16,069 bases of DNA, from positions 1 through 16,069 of the forward strand of contig JAHIKS010000019.1 of the NCBI GenBank assembly GCA_018897475.1, in the 5' to 3' direction. Positions 6,420 to 13,925 of this stretch are shown one piece after another (the first letter of the stretch is position 1; the number at the start of each line of letters is the position of its first letter). Made by a program: the position numbers and the translations under genes. The notes under the pieces are model-generated. The model had not been told where the DNA came from, did no database searches, and saw nothing but the letters and a program-made list of their open reading frames with translations. Source of the DNA: Candidatus Altarchaeota archaeon. GTDB taxonomy: Archaea; Altiarchaeota; Altiarchaeia; IMC4; QMZM01.

Positions 6420-7403
6420 ATGACAAAGGTTTATTATGATGACGATGCGGACCTCTCAGCCCTTGAGGGGCTGAAGATTGCGATTATAGGTTACGGGAAC
6501 CAGGGCGCCGGGCAGGCGCAGAATATGCGGGATTCTGGTTTGGATGTTATTATCGGCTCAAGGGGAGACCCGAGCTTCGAGAAGGCCAAGGAGGACGGCT
6601 TCGAGGTCCTTCCCATAGCAGAGGCAGCCGAAAAGGCAGACATAATCCATATCCTGATTCCAGATGAGGTGCAGGCAGAAACCTATGAGAATGAGATAAA
6701 GAACGGCCTCAAGGAAGGAAATGCTCTAATGTTCTCCCATGGCTTTAACATAAGGTTCAAGGCCATCAAACCCCCGGAATTCATTGACGTTATGATGGTC
6801 GCTCCCAAGGGGCCCGGAATTCTCGTGAGAAAGACCTATCAGGACGGTTTTGGGACTCCTGCATTGATTGCGGTGGAGCAGGACTCCAGTGGAAAGGCAA
6901 AGGAGAGAATTCTTGCCATTGCAAAGGCCATTGGAGCAACAAGAGCAGGCGTACTTGAAACCACATTTACAGAGGAGACAGAGACCGACCTATTTGGCGA
7001 GCAGGTCGACCTCTGCGGAGGAGTCAGCGAGCTTATAAAGGCGTCCTTTGACACTCTTGTTGAAGCAGGCTACCAGCCAGAGCTTGCCTATTTCGAGACT
7101 CTGCACGAATTAAAGCTGATTACTGATCTGGTGCAGGCCGGCGGCCTCGAGTACATGTGGAGATGTGTTTCCAACACTGCCGAATACGGCGGAAGGACAA
7201 GAGGCGAGAGGATAATAACGGAGCAGACAAGGGAGACAATGAAGGAGATTCTCGCTGATATAAAGAGCGACAAGTTCGCGCAGGAGTGGATTAACGAGTA
7301 CAAGCAGGGCCTTCCAAACCTCGCCAGAATGAGGGCCGAGGACAAGGAGCTTCCGATAGAGAAGGTTGGAACCAAGTTGAGAAAGATGTTCAAGAAGCAG
7401 TAG
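6420..7403 (+). CDS. ilvC: Ketol-acid reductoisomerase (class I)
   Basis: Second common step of valine, leucine and isoleucine synthesis: isomerises and reduces acetolactate or acetohydroxybutyrate. GYGNQGAGQAQN (24-35) is the Rossmann loop. H107 in SHGFNI, K130 in APKGPG, D190 and E194 in TDLFGEQ, E226 and E230 in ETLHELK, and S251 match the catalytic set. Length (327 aa) marks the short class I form. The cofactor loop after the second strand reads GSRGDPSF (46-53): it is one residue shorter than the common GLREGSPSW form and has Asp50 where a phosphate-binding Ser is usual, which suggests NADH rather than NADPH preference (inference). The hisF start follows its stop after a single base, so the two are co-transcribed. 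Leucine synthesis may be completed by the dehydrogenase at 11532-12659. Confidence 0.95.
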   Translation: MTKVYYDDDADLSALEGLKIAIIGYGNQGAGQAQNMRDSGLDVIIGSRGDPSFEKAKEDGFEVLPIAEAAEKADIIHILIPDEVQAETYENEIKNGLKEGNALMFSHGFNIRFKAIKPPEFIDVMMVAPKGPGILVRKTYQDGFGTPALIAVEQDSSGKAKERILAIAKAIGATRAGVLETTFTEETETDLFGEQVDLCGGVSELIKASFDTLVEAGYQPELAYFETLHELKLITDLVQAGGLEYMWRCVSNTAEYGGRTRGERIITEQTRETMKEILADIKSDKFAQEWINEYKQGLPNLARMRAEDKELPIEKVGTKLRKMFKKQ

Positions 7404-7404
7404 A

Positions 7405-8172
7405 ATGCTAACAAAGCGAATCATTCCGTGCCTGGACTGCGACCTCTCCGTCCCAGAGGGCCGAGTGGTCAAGGGCATCAAATTCAAGCAGATAAAGCAT
7501 GCAGGAGAGCCCGCAGAACTAGCCAGGAGATATTCTGAGGACGGTGCCGACGAACTTGTATTTCTTGACATAACTGCTTCTCATGAGAGAAGGGAGACCA
7601 TGATTCACGTCATCGAGGAGACTGCCAAGGAGGTATTCATCCCCCTGACGGTGGGGGGAGGAATCAAGAGCACAGGTGACATGAAGAAGATTCTCAGAGC
7701 CGGCGCGGACAAGATTTCCATAAATACGGCCGCAATCCAGAATCCCGACCTGGTTTCAGAAGGCGCCAGGGAATTTGGCAATCAGTGCATTGTCGTTGCA
7801 ATTGATGCCAAAAGGGAAGGGGATTCATGGAAGTGCTACATCTATGGCGGCAGGGAGAGAACCGAAGTCGATGCAGTCGAGTGGGCAAAGAAGGTCGAGG
7901 AACTGGGAGCGGGAGAGATTCTCCTCACATCCATGGACCGGGACGGAACCAAGGACGGCTACGACCTGGAGCTGACAAGAGCAATTTCAGAAGCGGTGAA
8001 TATCCCGGTAATCGCATCAGGTGGCGTGGGCAAGCCGGAGCACATAGTCGAGGCATTCACCAAGGGGAAGGCGGATGCAGCACTCGCAGCGAGCATATTC
8101 CACTATGAGGAATACCCAATCCCTGAGGTAAAGAAGTATCTGAAAGAAAAAGGAATCCCTGTAAGATTATAA
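7405..8172 (+). CDS. hisF: Imidazole glycerol phosphate synthase cyclase subunit
   Basis: HisF takes ammonia from the HisH glutaminase and converts PRFAR to imidazole glycerol phosphate and AICAR, linking histidine and purine synthesis. It is a (beta/alpha)8 barrel. The first catalytic Asp is D11 (RIIPCLDCD), the second is D134 (VVAIDAK). Phosphate-binding loops TVGGGIKS (82-89) and ASGGVG are present, as are SINTAAI, LLTSMDRDGTKDGYD and ALAASIFHYEE, all close to consensus. Length (255 aa) is normal. It follows ilvC after one base and its stop overlaps that of dapF by six bases on the opposite strand. No other his gene, in particular no hisH partner, is in the window, so the partner must be elsewhere. 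Confidence 0.95.
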   Translation: MLTKRIIPCLDCDLSVPEGRVVKGIKFKQIKHAGEPAELARRYSEDGADELVFLDITASHERRETMIHVIEETAKEVFIPLTVGGGIKSTGDMKKILRAGADKISINTAAIQNPDLVSEGAREFGNQCIVVAIDAKREGDSWKCYIYGGRERTEVDAVEWAKKVEELGAGEILLTSMDRDGTKDGYDLELTRAISEAVNIPVIASGGVGKPEHIVEAFTKGKADAALAASIFHYEEYPIPEVKKYLKEKGIPVRL

Positions 8173-9000
8173 CTCTATCTCTCCGGTAAAGACGTCTTCT
8201 GCCGGGCCTATGAGGAAGACTCTATCCACTTTTCCATCCTTTATATCCAGCTCTATCCCAAGGTCCCCGCCCCGCGCATGGAACAGAATCTTCTTAGAGT
8301 TCGTCAGTTTCTTCGTCCATACAGAGACCGCTGCTGCGGAAATACCTGTCCCGCAGGCAAGGGTCTCGCCCTCGACGCCCCTCTCGTAGGTGCGAATCTT
8401 GAATTCTTTATCACTAATCTTTTGAACAAAATGCACGTTCGTTCCGCTGGGGAATTCCCCAGTGAAATTTCTTATGGCTCTCCCGATGCCGGTGACATCC
8501 ACCGCATCAACATTGTCATAAAAGAGAACCGCATGGGGATTCCCCATACTGACTGAAGTAATATTGTATGAATCTCCATCCACCTTGACCTCCTTGTCCA
8601 CGAAACCCACCTCGGGCCGGCCCATGTCCACTCTCACTTCAGTGACAATGCCGTTCTTTACTGTCAGCTCCGGGACTATCTTCCCTGCCAGGGTCTCGGC
8701 CTTCAGCTTTTCCTTCTGCAGTACTGTATGTTCGTAGACGTACTTCGCGAAACAGCGGATTCCGTTGCCGCACATCTCCGCCTTGGAGCCGTCGGGATTA
8801 TAGAACGAGAATTTAGCATCCAGCTTGTCGGAGTGCTGCACGAATATCACGCCATCAGCGCCAATTCCGAAGTTTCGCCTGCAGATTCTCGCGACGAATT
8901 CCGGCTTCTTCTCCTCGGGAACCAGGATATGATTGAACTCGTCAATCAGAATGAAATCATTCCCTGCCCCATGCATCTTTCTGAACGGAATCTTTGTCAT
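8167..9000 (-). CDS. dapF: Diaminopimelate epimerase
   Basis: Converts LL- to meso-diaminopimelate, the last precursor of lysine in the DAP route. It needs no cofactor and uses a Cys pair as acid and base. The first Cys is C77 in AEMCGNGIRC, the second is C216 in LACGTGISAA. The N-terminus MHGAGNDFILID and the segment SMGNPHAV are also typical. Length (277 aa) and frame are normal. Its start overlaps the stop of the ACT-domain gene (TAATG), so it is the second gene of a two-gene operon. Lacking peptidoglycan, an archaeon would use the product for lysine. A DapF-like proline racemase is unlikely given the full DapF motif set. Confidence 0.95.
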   Translation of the reverse strand: MTKIPFRKMHGAGNDFILIDEFNHILVPEEKKPEFVARICRRNFGIGADGVIFVQHSDKLDAKFSFYNPDGSKAEMCGNGIRCFAKYVYEHTVLQKEKLKAETLAGKIVPELTVKNGIVTEVRVDMGRPEVGFVDKEVKVDGDSYNITSVSMGNPHAVLFYDNVDAVDVTGIGRAIRNFTGEFPSGTNVHFVQKISDKEFKIRTYERGVEGETLACGTGISAAAVSVWTKKLTNSKKILFHARGGDLGIELDIKDGKVDRVFLIGPAEDVFTGEIEL

Positions 9001-9650
9001 TAGTACACCTTACCCTTTTTTCCCTTGTCTATCGTGAACTTTGCAGTGTCCGCTACTGCCATTACCGCCATGACCCCGGCCTGGATGGGGTCAGAGACTA
9101 TTAGGTCGGCTGCTTCCGGTACAGAACCCGCCATCTTCAATGAAACTACGAGAATCCCCTTCTTCTGTATCTCCCTCACGGCCTTCGTGATTTCGCCGCC
9201 CATGATGGAGCCCGCCAGAATCAGAATCTTTGCCCTCGGCAGTCTTGCCACCGCCCTTACCGCCTCGGCAATTTGTTCCTCTCCAACCAGCGGGATTGTA
9301 TCGACGGAAATCTTCTCCCCCCTGAGGTTGTGCCTGTCGGCCTCGGAGATTGCACCCTTTGCTACTTCAGCAACCTGGGCTCCGCCGCCTATGACAATCA
9401 CTCTCTTGCCGTAAATATCTCTGAAGGTGGGAACGGTGCTGATTGAGACCACAATATCCAATCCCTTAAGGTCGTCGATAAGCTTGCTCAGGTCCTTGAG
9501 ACTGCCTATCTCCAGATATAGATGTACAGTCTTTCCCCCACCCAGGTGCTCTATATCGTTTATATTCCCCCCGTGCTGTGCTATAACCTCGCTCACACTG
9601 TTCAGGGCCCCGACAACGTTCTTCAGTTCGATCCAGATTGCGTTCTCCAT
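9000..9650 (-). CDS. ACT-domain protein with DUF5612-like C-terminal domain
   Basis: I place the start at 9650 (216 aa). An in-frame ATG at 9695 would add 15 residues but would overlap the divergent map gene and its promoter, while the shorter start has a TATA box at the correct distance. Residues 4 to about 75 form an ACT domain: ELKNVVGALNSVSEVIAQHGGNI is the usual strand-helix opening around the ligand-binding Gly. The remainder, starting near GKRVIVIGGGAQVAEVAKGA, is an alpha/beta domain that I match to DUF5612. It has conserved-looking acidic and Gly-rich turns but no known catalytic motif. ACT domains bind amino acids, and the TAATG coupling to dapF suggests regulation of lysine or related synthesis. 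This is inference; the true ligand is unknown. Confidence 0.82.
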   Translation of the reverse strand: MENAIWIELKNVVGALNSVSEVIAQHGGNINDIEHLGGGKTVHLYLEIGSLKDLSKLIDDLKGLDIVVSISTVPTFRDIYGKRVIVIGGGAQVAEVAKGAISEADRHNLRGEKISVDTIPLVGEEQIAEAVRAVARLPRAKILILAGSIMGGEITKAVREIQKKGILVVSLKMAGSVPEAADLIVSDPIQAGVMAVMAVADTAKFTIDKGKKGKVY

Positions 9651-9684
9651 AGTGACATAAATATGTTGAATTAGAGTATTTATT
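9651..9684. promoter_or_regulatory. Overlapping divergent leaderless promoters
   Basis: For map, ATAAATAT (9657-9664) is about 25 bases before the ATG at 9685. For the ACT gene, AATAAATACTC (complement of 9674-9684) is about 26 bases before the ATG at 9650. Each TATA box lies next to the transcription start of the other gene, so the two promoters may compete for the 34 bases. Confidence 0.6.
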
Positions 9685-10575
9685 ATGGACGACAAGGAGC
9701 TAAAAGCCTACAGGGAGGCAGGGAAGATATCTTCGGAGGTTAGGGAGTGGAGCAGGACCCTGGTTAAGGATGGAGCAAACATCCTCGAGGTTGCAGAGAA
9801 GATTGAGGCCAAAATCAGGGAAAAGGGAGGCGAGCTCGCATTTCCGGTCAACGTCTGCATCGATGACATTACGGCCCACTACACTCCAAGCTTTCAGGAC
9901 AAGATTCAAATACAGTCGGGGGACGTGGTCTCCGTCGACCTTGGAGTCCATATCGACGGCTTTATTGCTGATACAGCCTATACGGTCGACCTCTCTGGAA
10001 ATCACGGCAAGATGCTCGAGACCAACGAACTTGCTCTCGAAAACGCCATTTCTCTCATAAAGCCCGGGACCTCTGTATCTGACATCGGAGACATAGTCCA
10101 GAAGACCATCACAGATGCGGGCTACAAGCCCATTGAAAATCTGACGGGGCACGAGGTGAAGCAGTATGACCTTCATGCGGGCCTCTCGGTACCGAACATC
10201 AAGGTCCCCTACGACTGGGAGGTCGAGGAGGGCATGGTCCTTGCCATCGAGCCCTTTGCAACCGACGGCTACGGCAGGGTGATAGAATCAAAGAAAGCAG
10301 AAATCTTCTCCTTGCTGCAGGAGAGGCCGACCCGGATGCGAGAGGCTAGAACCCTGCTGAAGGAGATTGAGCCAATGAAGGAGCTTCCCTTTGCAGAGCG
10401 TTGGTTCACCAAGAAAATCAGCCCGCTCAGACTCAGCCTCGCGCTCAGAAACCTGGTCCAGGACGGAATCCTGAAGGCATATCCAGTGCTGCATGAAAAG
10501 GAGAAGGGCATCGTCAGCCAGTTCGAGCATACCGTCATTGTTACTGAGAAGGGGTGCGAGGTTACGACGGAGTGA
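9685..10575 (+). CDS. map: Methionine aminopeptidase, type 2 (archaeal)
   Basis: Removes the initiator methionine from nascent proteins. The pita-bread metal ligands are all visible: D85 (SVDLGVH), D96 (IADTAY), H156 (TGHEVK), E189 (IEPFA) and E281 (QFEHTVIV). The substrate-binding His H65 (AHYTPS) and H164 (LHAGLSVP) are also present. The insertion of about 60 residues between E189 and the last motif (roughly 205-265), carrying a winged-helix-like segment, is what separates type 2 (archaeal and eukaryotic) from type 1 enzymes. Length (296 aa) equals the Pyrococcus form, without the N-terminal extension of eukaryotic MetAP2. It is transcribed alone and leaderless from the divergent 34-bp promoter region. 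Its 3' end faces the mevalonate kinase gene across 15 bases. Confidence 0.95.
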   Translation: MDDKELKAYREAGKISSEVREWSRTLVKDGANILEVAEKIEAKIREKGGELAFPVNVCIDDITAHYTPSFQDKIQIQSGDVVSVDLGVHIDGFIADTAYTVDLSGNHGKMLETNELALENAISLIKPGTSVSDIGDIVQKTITDAGYKPIENLTGHEVKQYDLHAGLSVPNIKVPYDWEVEEGMVLAIEPFATDGYGRVIESKKAEIFSLLQERPTRMREARTLLKEIEPMKELPFAERWFTKKISPLRLSLALRNLVQDGILKAYPVLHEKEKGIVSQFEHTVIVTEKGCEVTTE

Positions 10576-10577
10576 GT

Positions 10578-10590
10578 TTGTAGCGCCTAA
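10578..10590 (+). repeat. 13-bp intergenic motif, copy 2
   Basis: TTGTAGCGCCTAA almost fills the 15-base gap between the converging map and mevalonate kinase genes. It matches the copies at 599-611 and 16054-16066 (opposite strand) at 12 of 13 bases. Confidence 0.3.
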
Positions 10591-11532
10591 CTACTCAACC
10601 CTAACTCCCTCATCGCAGATTTCTGTCTTAACCACAGAGCCGTCGGCTTCTTCAATCTGCCTGCCGGCATCGCCGAGGGCAATCATTATCCCTCCCCTGC
10701 CCGCTCCGCACAGCTTAGCGCCCAGGGAATTCTCCCTCGCCGCCCAAATAATTCTGTCCAGCTCCGGGGAGGAGACGCCGATGGAGTAGAGAAGGCCTTG
10801 GTTGATGTTCATAATCTGCCCAAACTCCTTCATCTTTCCCTTCTCCAGGAACTTCTGGCCGTAGTCCACGACGTGAACCATGGCTTCCAGGTAATTCTCA
10901 AAGAACTTTGGGAATTCATCCTTCACCTTCATGACGTCCATGACGATATCCCCTGTGTTGGATATGACGCCAGTATTGCCTATCGTAATCTCTGGATACT
11001 TCTTCACCTTCAGCTTCTTGAACTTTCCTTTTTGATATCTGAGAACGCCGCCGAAGGTTACCGAGAACGGGTCGACTCCAGAGGATTTGCCATGCACTAT
11101 ATTCTCAATGTCCCAGGCGAGATTCGCTATCTCATCGTTGCTGATGTCACGGTCGAATTCCCTTGCTATGGCGAGGACCATTGCAGAGGCTGCTGAAGCA
11201 GAGCTCCCAAGCCCTGAAGAAACCGGGGCCTCGGATGAAATCTCAATGTCGAGGCCCGATTCAATGCCCAGCTTCGCGAAGGTCTTCTCTATGCACTCGG
11301 CAGCAAGGACAGTGTTCCACTCCTTCTTCAGTTTTGGAATATCAGAAAAAGAGAATTCCAGATTCTCTATTTGAGTAGCATCGTTGTTGAGGGTAAATCT
11401 ATTGTCATCCCTCCTGCTGACCGTGACATAGGTCCTGAGGTTGACCGTTGCTACAAGGACGGGGTTTCCGTAGACTGCTGCATGTTCGCCGAGGAGGATT
11501 ACTTTCCCTGGCGCTGATGCTTTGGTTGCCAT
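10591..11532 (-). CDS. mvk: Mevalonate kinase
   Basis: Phosphorylates mevalonate to mevalonate 5-phosphate, the step after HMG-CoA reductase in archaeal isoprenoid synthesis. It is a GHMP kinase: motif 1 APGKVILLGEHAAVYG (7-22), the phosphate-binding motif 2 PVSSGLGSSAS (103-113), the catalytic Asp in SGVDPF (D154) and motif 3 KLCGAGRGG (273-281). Length (313 aa) matches archaeal mevalonate kinases. The GEHAVVYG-type motif argues against mevalonate-3-kinase or galactokinase. Its start overlaps the stop of the dehydrogenase gene (TAATG), making it the third gene of the HMG-CoA reductase operon. The phosphomevalonate steps are not encoded in the window, so I cannot tell which archaeal variant of the lower pathway is used. 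Confidence 0.94.
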   Translation of the reverse strand: MATKASAPGKVILLGEHAAVYGNPVLVATVNLRTYVTVSRRDDNRFTLNNDATQIENLEFSFSDIPKLKKEWNTVLAAECIEKTFAKLGIESGLDIEISSEAPVSSGLGSSASAASAMVLAIAREFDRDISNDEIANLAWDIENIVHGKSSGVDPFSVTFGGVLRYQKGKFKKLKVKKYPEITIGNTGVISNTGDIVMDVMKVKDEFPKFFENYLEAMVHVVDYGQKFLEKGKMKEFGQIMNINQGLLYSIGVSSPELDRIIWAARENSLGAKLCGAGRGGIMIALGDAGRQIEEADGSVVKTEICDEGVRVE

Positions 11533-12659
11533 TATTCAGCCTTCAGCTTCTCAACTACTGCATCTCCCATGTCTGAGCATGTGTTCTCTCCGCCGAGATC
11601 CTTCGTCCTGACCTTGCCTTCCCTCAGGATGTCCTCGATGGCCTTCACAATCTTCTTGGCTGATTCTTCCTCTCCGATCTCATCGAGCATCAGGGCCCCT
11701 GCCCAGATTGTCGCTATCGGGTTGACCCTGTTCATGCCTTTATACTTCGGGGCTGAGCCATGAATCGGCTCGAACATTGATATTCCGTCCGGGTTGATGT
11801 TGCCTCCAGGAGCAAGACCCATCCCACCCTGAATCATCGCCCCAAGGTCTGTTATTATATCGCCGAACATGTTTGGGGTTACGACGGTCTGGAACCATTC
11901 CGGGTTCTTCACAAACCACATCGTCACCGCATCCACCAGGTTGAATCCATGCTCAATTCCGGGATAACCCTTGCTTGTTTCCTCAACAATCTCTCTCCAG
12001 AAGTTGTAGATGTATGAAAGGACGTTCGCCTTGTCAACGGCAGTGACTCTCGTATCGCCCCTCTTCTTTGCAAGCTCGAAGGCGTATTTTATGACACGCT
12101 CCGTTCCTTTCCTGGATATCATACCAATCTGATAGCCTATCTCATCGTCATTCTCAATGTCGAGGTCGAACTTTACTGTGTATAGTTCTCTCAGCACCTC
12201 CAGATGATTCTGGCTCTTGCCTGGGCCTACTCTGTCCCCAATCCCCACGTAGAAGTCCTCCGTGTTCTCCCTTACGACGACAAAGTCGATGTCCTCGGGG
12301 GTTTTGTTCTTTAGCGGGCACCACACGCCCTCCAGGAGCTTTATGGGCCTCAGATTCACGTACTGGTCGAAGTAGAACCTCATGGTCAGGAGGATTCCCT
12401 TTTCCAGGACTCCGGGCTTCATCCTGGGGTCGCCAAGAGCTCCAAGGTAGATAGAGTCCATTGAAGACATTTCCTTCATAGTATCCTCAGTCACCAGTTC
12501 CTTGGTCTTGAGGTAGTGCTCCGCCCCTATTGGATACTCCGTCCAGTTAATCTCAAAGCCGTCTATCTCGCTAACAGTGTCTATGACCTTTCTTCCCTCC
12601 CTGATAATCTCAGGGCCTATTCCGTCGCCCGGTATGAGGGCAATCTTGTGCGTACTCAT
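11532..12659 (-). CDS. Isocitrate/isopropylmalate dehydrogenase family protein (probable 3-isopropylmalate dehydrogenase)
   Basis: A beta-decarboxylating dehydrogenase that oxidises a 2-hydroxy acid such as 3-isopropylmalate. PGDGIGPEI (10-18) opens the fold. R94, R104 and R130 (the last in RENTEDFYVG) bind the substrate carboxylates, K210 and D243 are catalytic, and D267 and D271 (FGDIITDLGA) bind the metal. The length of 375 aa is usual. The segment RFYFDQYVNLRPIKLL and HGSAPKYKG look like the group that includes tartrate/D-malate dehydrogenases and archaeal LeuB, so the exact substrate is uncertain. K305-Y306 stand where NADP-dependent isocitrate dehydrogenase has Lys-Tyr and NAD-dependent LeuB has Asp. 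It is translationally coupled to HMG-CoA reductase (ATGA) and mevalonate kinase (TAATG), an odd place for a leucine gene. Confidence 0.85.
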   Translation of the reverse strand: MSTHKIALIPGDGIGPEIIREGRKVIDTVSEIDGFEINWTEYPIGAEHYLKTKELVTEDTMKEMSSMDSIYLGALGDPRMKPGVLEKGILLTMRFYFDQYVNLRPIKLLEGVWCPLKNKTPEDIDFVVVRENTEDFYVGIGDRVGPGKSQNHLEVLRELYTVKFDLDIENDDEIGYQIGMISRKGTERVIKYAFELAKKRGDTRVTAVDKANVLSYIYNFWREIVEETSKGYPGIEHGFNLVDAVTMWFVKNPEWFQTVVTPNMFGDIITDLGAMIQGGMGLAPGGNINPDGISMFEPIHGSAPKYKGMNRVNPIATIWAGALMLDEIGEEESAKKIVKAIEDILREGKVRTKDLGGENTCSDMGDAVVEKLKAE

Positions 12660-13909
12660 TTCTTCGCCTCCAGGAGCTCCTTTGCTCTGCTGACCTTTAT
12701 ATTGTTTTCATTGATTAAAATTTCCGCGATTTTGTTTATCTGTTCTCCCTCTGCCCCCGCCATCGCCGCAATGTTCATTGCGTGCAGGGACATGTGTCCC
12801 TTCTGGATTCCTTCGGTTGAGAGGGCCCTTATGGCCGCCAGATTTTGTGCCAGGCCAACGGAGGCCATTACTTCGGCTAACTCCTGTGCGGTCTTTACAC
12901 CGAGGATTTTCATGGCTGCCCTTGCCACGGGATTCATTGTAGCTCCTCCAAAGGTCCCGACAGCGAGTGGGATTTCAATCCTTCCGGTCAGATTTCCTTT
13001 ATCGTCCTTGCTCCAGTGGCTTACCGGCCTGTATCTTCCCTCCAGGGAGGCGTAGGCGTGAATCCCCGCCTCTACTGCCCTTGTGTCGTTCCCCGTCGCA
13101 AGAGCAACTGCGGAGATTCCGTTCATCACTCCTTTATTATGGGTAACAGCCCGATATGGGTCAGCATCCGCGAATTCATAAGCAAGAATTATTGAATCCA
13201 CCGTCTTCGAGCCTCCGAGAGCATCGGCCGAGATTGAGACCTCGGCCCTTGCCATTCTCTTTGTAGCCAGATTAGAAAGAATCCTCAGATACACCTTGCC
13301 ACGGGTTACCTCTTCAATGAGAGGGGAAACGTGCTCGCACATGGTATTGACAACATTGGCGCCCATGGCGTCTCTCACATCAACAAGGAGATGGATAATG
13401 AGCATCCCGTTATTCAGAATCCTTACCTCGAGGTCCTTTGCACCGCCCCCGAGGTCGACGAGGACGAAGTCCTGCTCGTTGGCCAGTGAGAGAATTTTCT
13501 CTTTATTGGCGAGAATTTTCTCTTTTGCCTCCTCGGGCTTCTTTGCTATCAGCTGAATCTGCCCAATCATTATCGGCTCGTCGCTGCTTGCCTTAAAACC
13601 GCCGCCCTCCCTAATCATCCTTGCAGCGTTGCTTGCCGCAGCAACCACGGAGGGCTCCTCCGTGGCCATGGGAATCAGATAATCCTTATCATTTATCAGA
13701 AAATTCGTTGCTATTCCAAGAGGGATTTGAATTTTCCCTATGACGTTCTCAATCATCCTCCCGGCTTCCTTCAGCGAGATTCCCTTCTCCTGCAGAATCC
13801 CAACCTCCTCGTCGCTAAGCTCGGCGAACTTCTTGACCTTATTCATCCTCTTCTTGACGCCAAGCTTGTAGAAGCCGCTAATCCTGGAGGTCTTGTTTTC
13901 TGCGCTCAT
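12656..13909 (-). CDS. hmgA: HMG-CoA reductase, class II
   Basis: Reduces HMG-CoA to mevalonate, the committed step of isoprenoid synthesis. The sequence is of the class II (Pseudomonas mevalonii-like) type: SRISGFYKLG near the N-terminus, ATEEPSVVAAASNAA (82-96, with the catalytic Glu), DAMGANVVNT (180-189) for the nucleotide, HNKGVMNG around K259, GND around D275, and GHMSLHA around the catalytic H372. Class I enzymes of most archaea have a different set. The 417-aa length fits class II without a membrane domain. It is the first gene of an operon with the beta-decarboxylating dehydrogenase and mevalonate kinase. A purine-rich AAGGAA just before the ATG may help initiation. Only 16 bases separate it from the divergent larE, so its promoter must reach into larE coding sequence. 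Confidence 0.94.
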   Translation of the reverse strand: MSAENKTSRISGFYKLGVKKRMNKVKKFAELSDEEVGILQEKGISLKEAGRMIENVIGKIQIPLGIATNFLINDKDYLIPMATEEPSVVAAASNAARMIREGGGFKASSDEPIMIGQIQLIAKKPEEAKEKILANKEKILSLANEQDFVLVDLGGGAKDLEVRILNNGMLIIHLLVDVRDAMGANVVNTMCEHVSPLIEEVTRGKVYLRILSNLATKRMARAEVSISADALGGSKTVDSIILAYEFADADPYRAVTHNKGVMNGISAVALATGNDTRAVEAGIHAYASLEGRYRPVSHWSKDDKGNLTGRIEIPLAVGTFGGATMNPVARAAMKILGVKTAQELAEVMASVGLAQNLAAIRALSTEGIQKGHMSLHAMNIAAMAGAEGEQINKIAEILINENNIKVSRAKELLEAKK

Positions 13910-13925
13910 TTCCTTATAGATTAAG
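13910..13925. promoter_or_regulatory. Very short divergent spacer between hmgA and larE
   Basis: The spacer holds CTTATAG (13916-13922). For hmgA the best TATA-like stretch, TTTTTTATG on the minus strand, is the complement of about 13942-13950 within larE. No convincing TATA box lies 26 bases before the larE ATG, so its start or promoter is uncertain. Confidence 0.3.
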
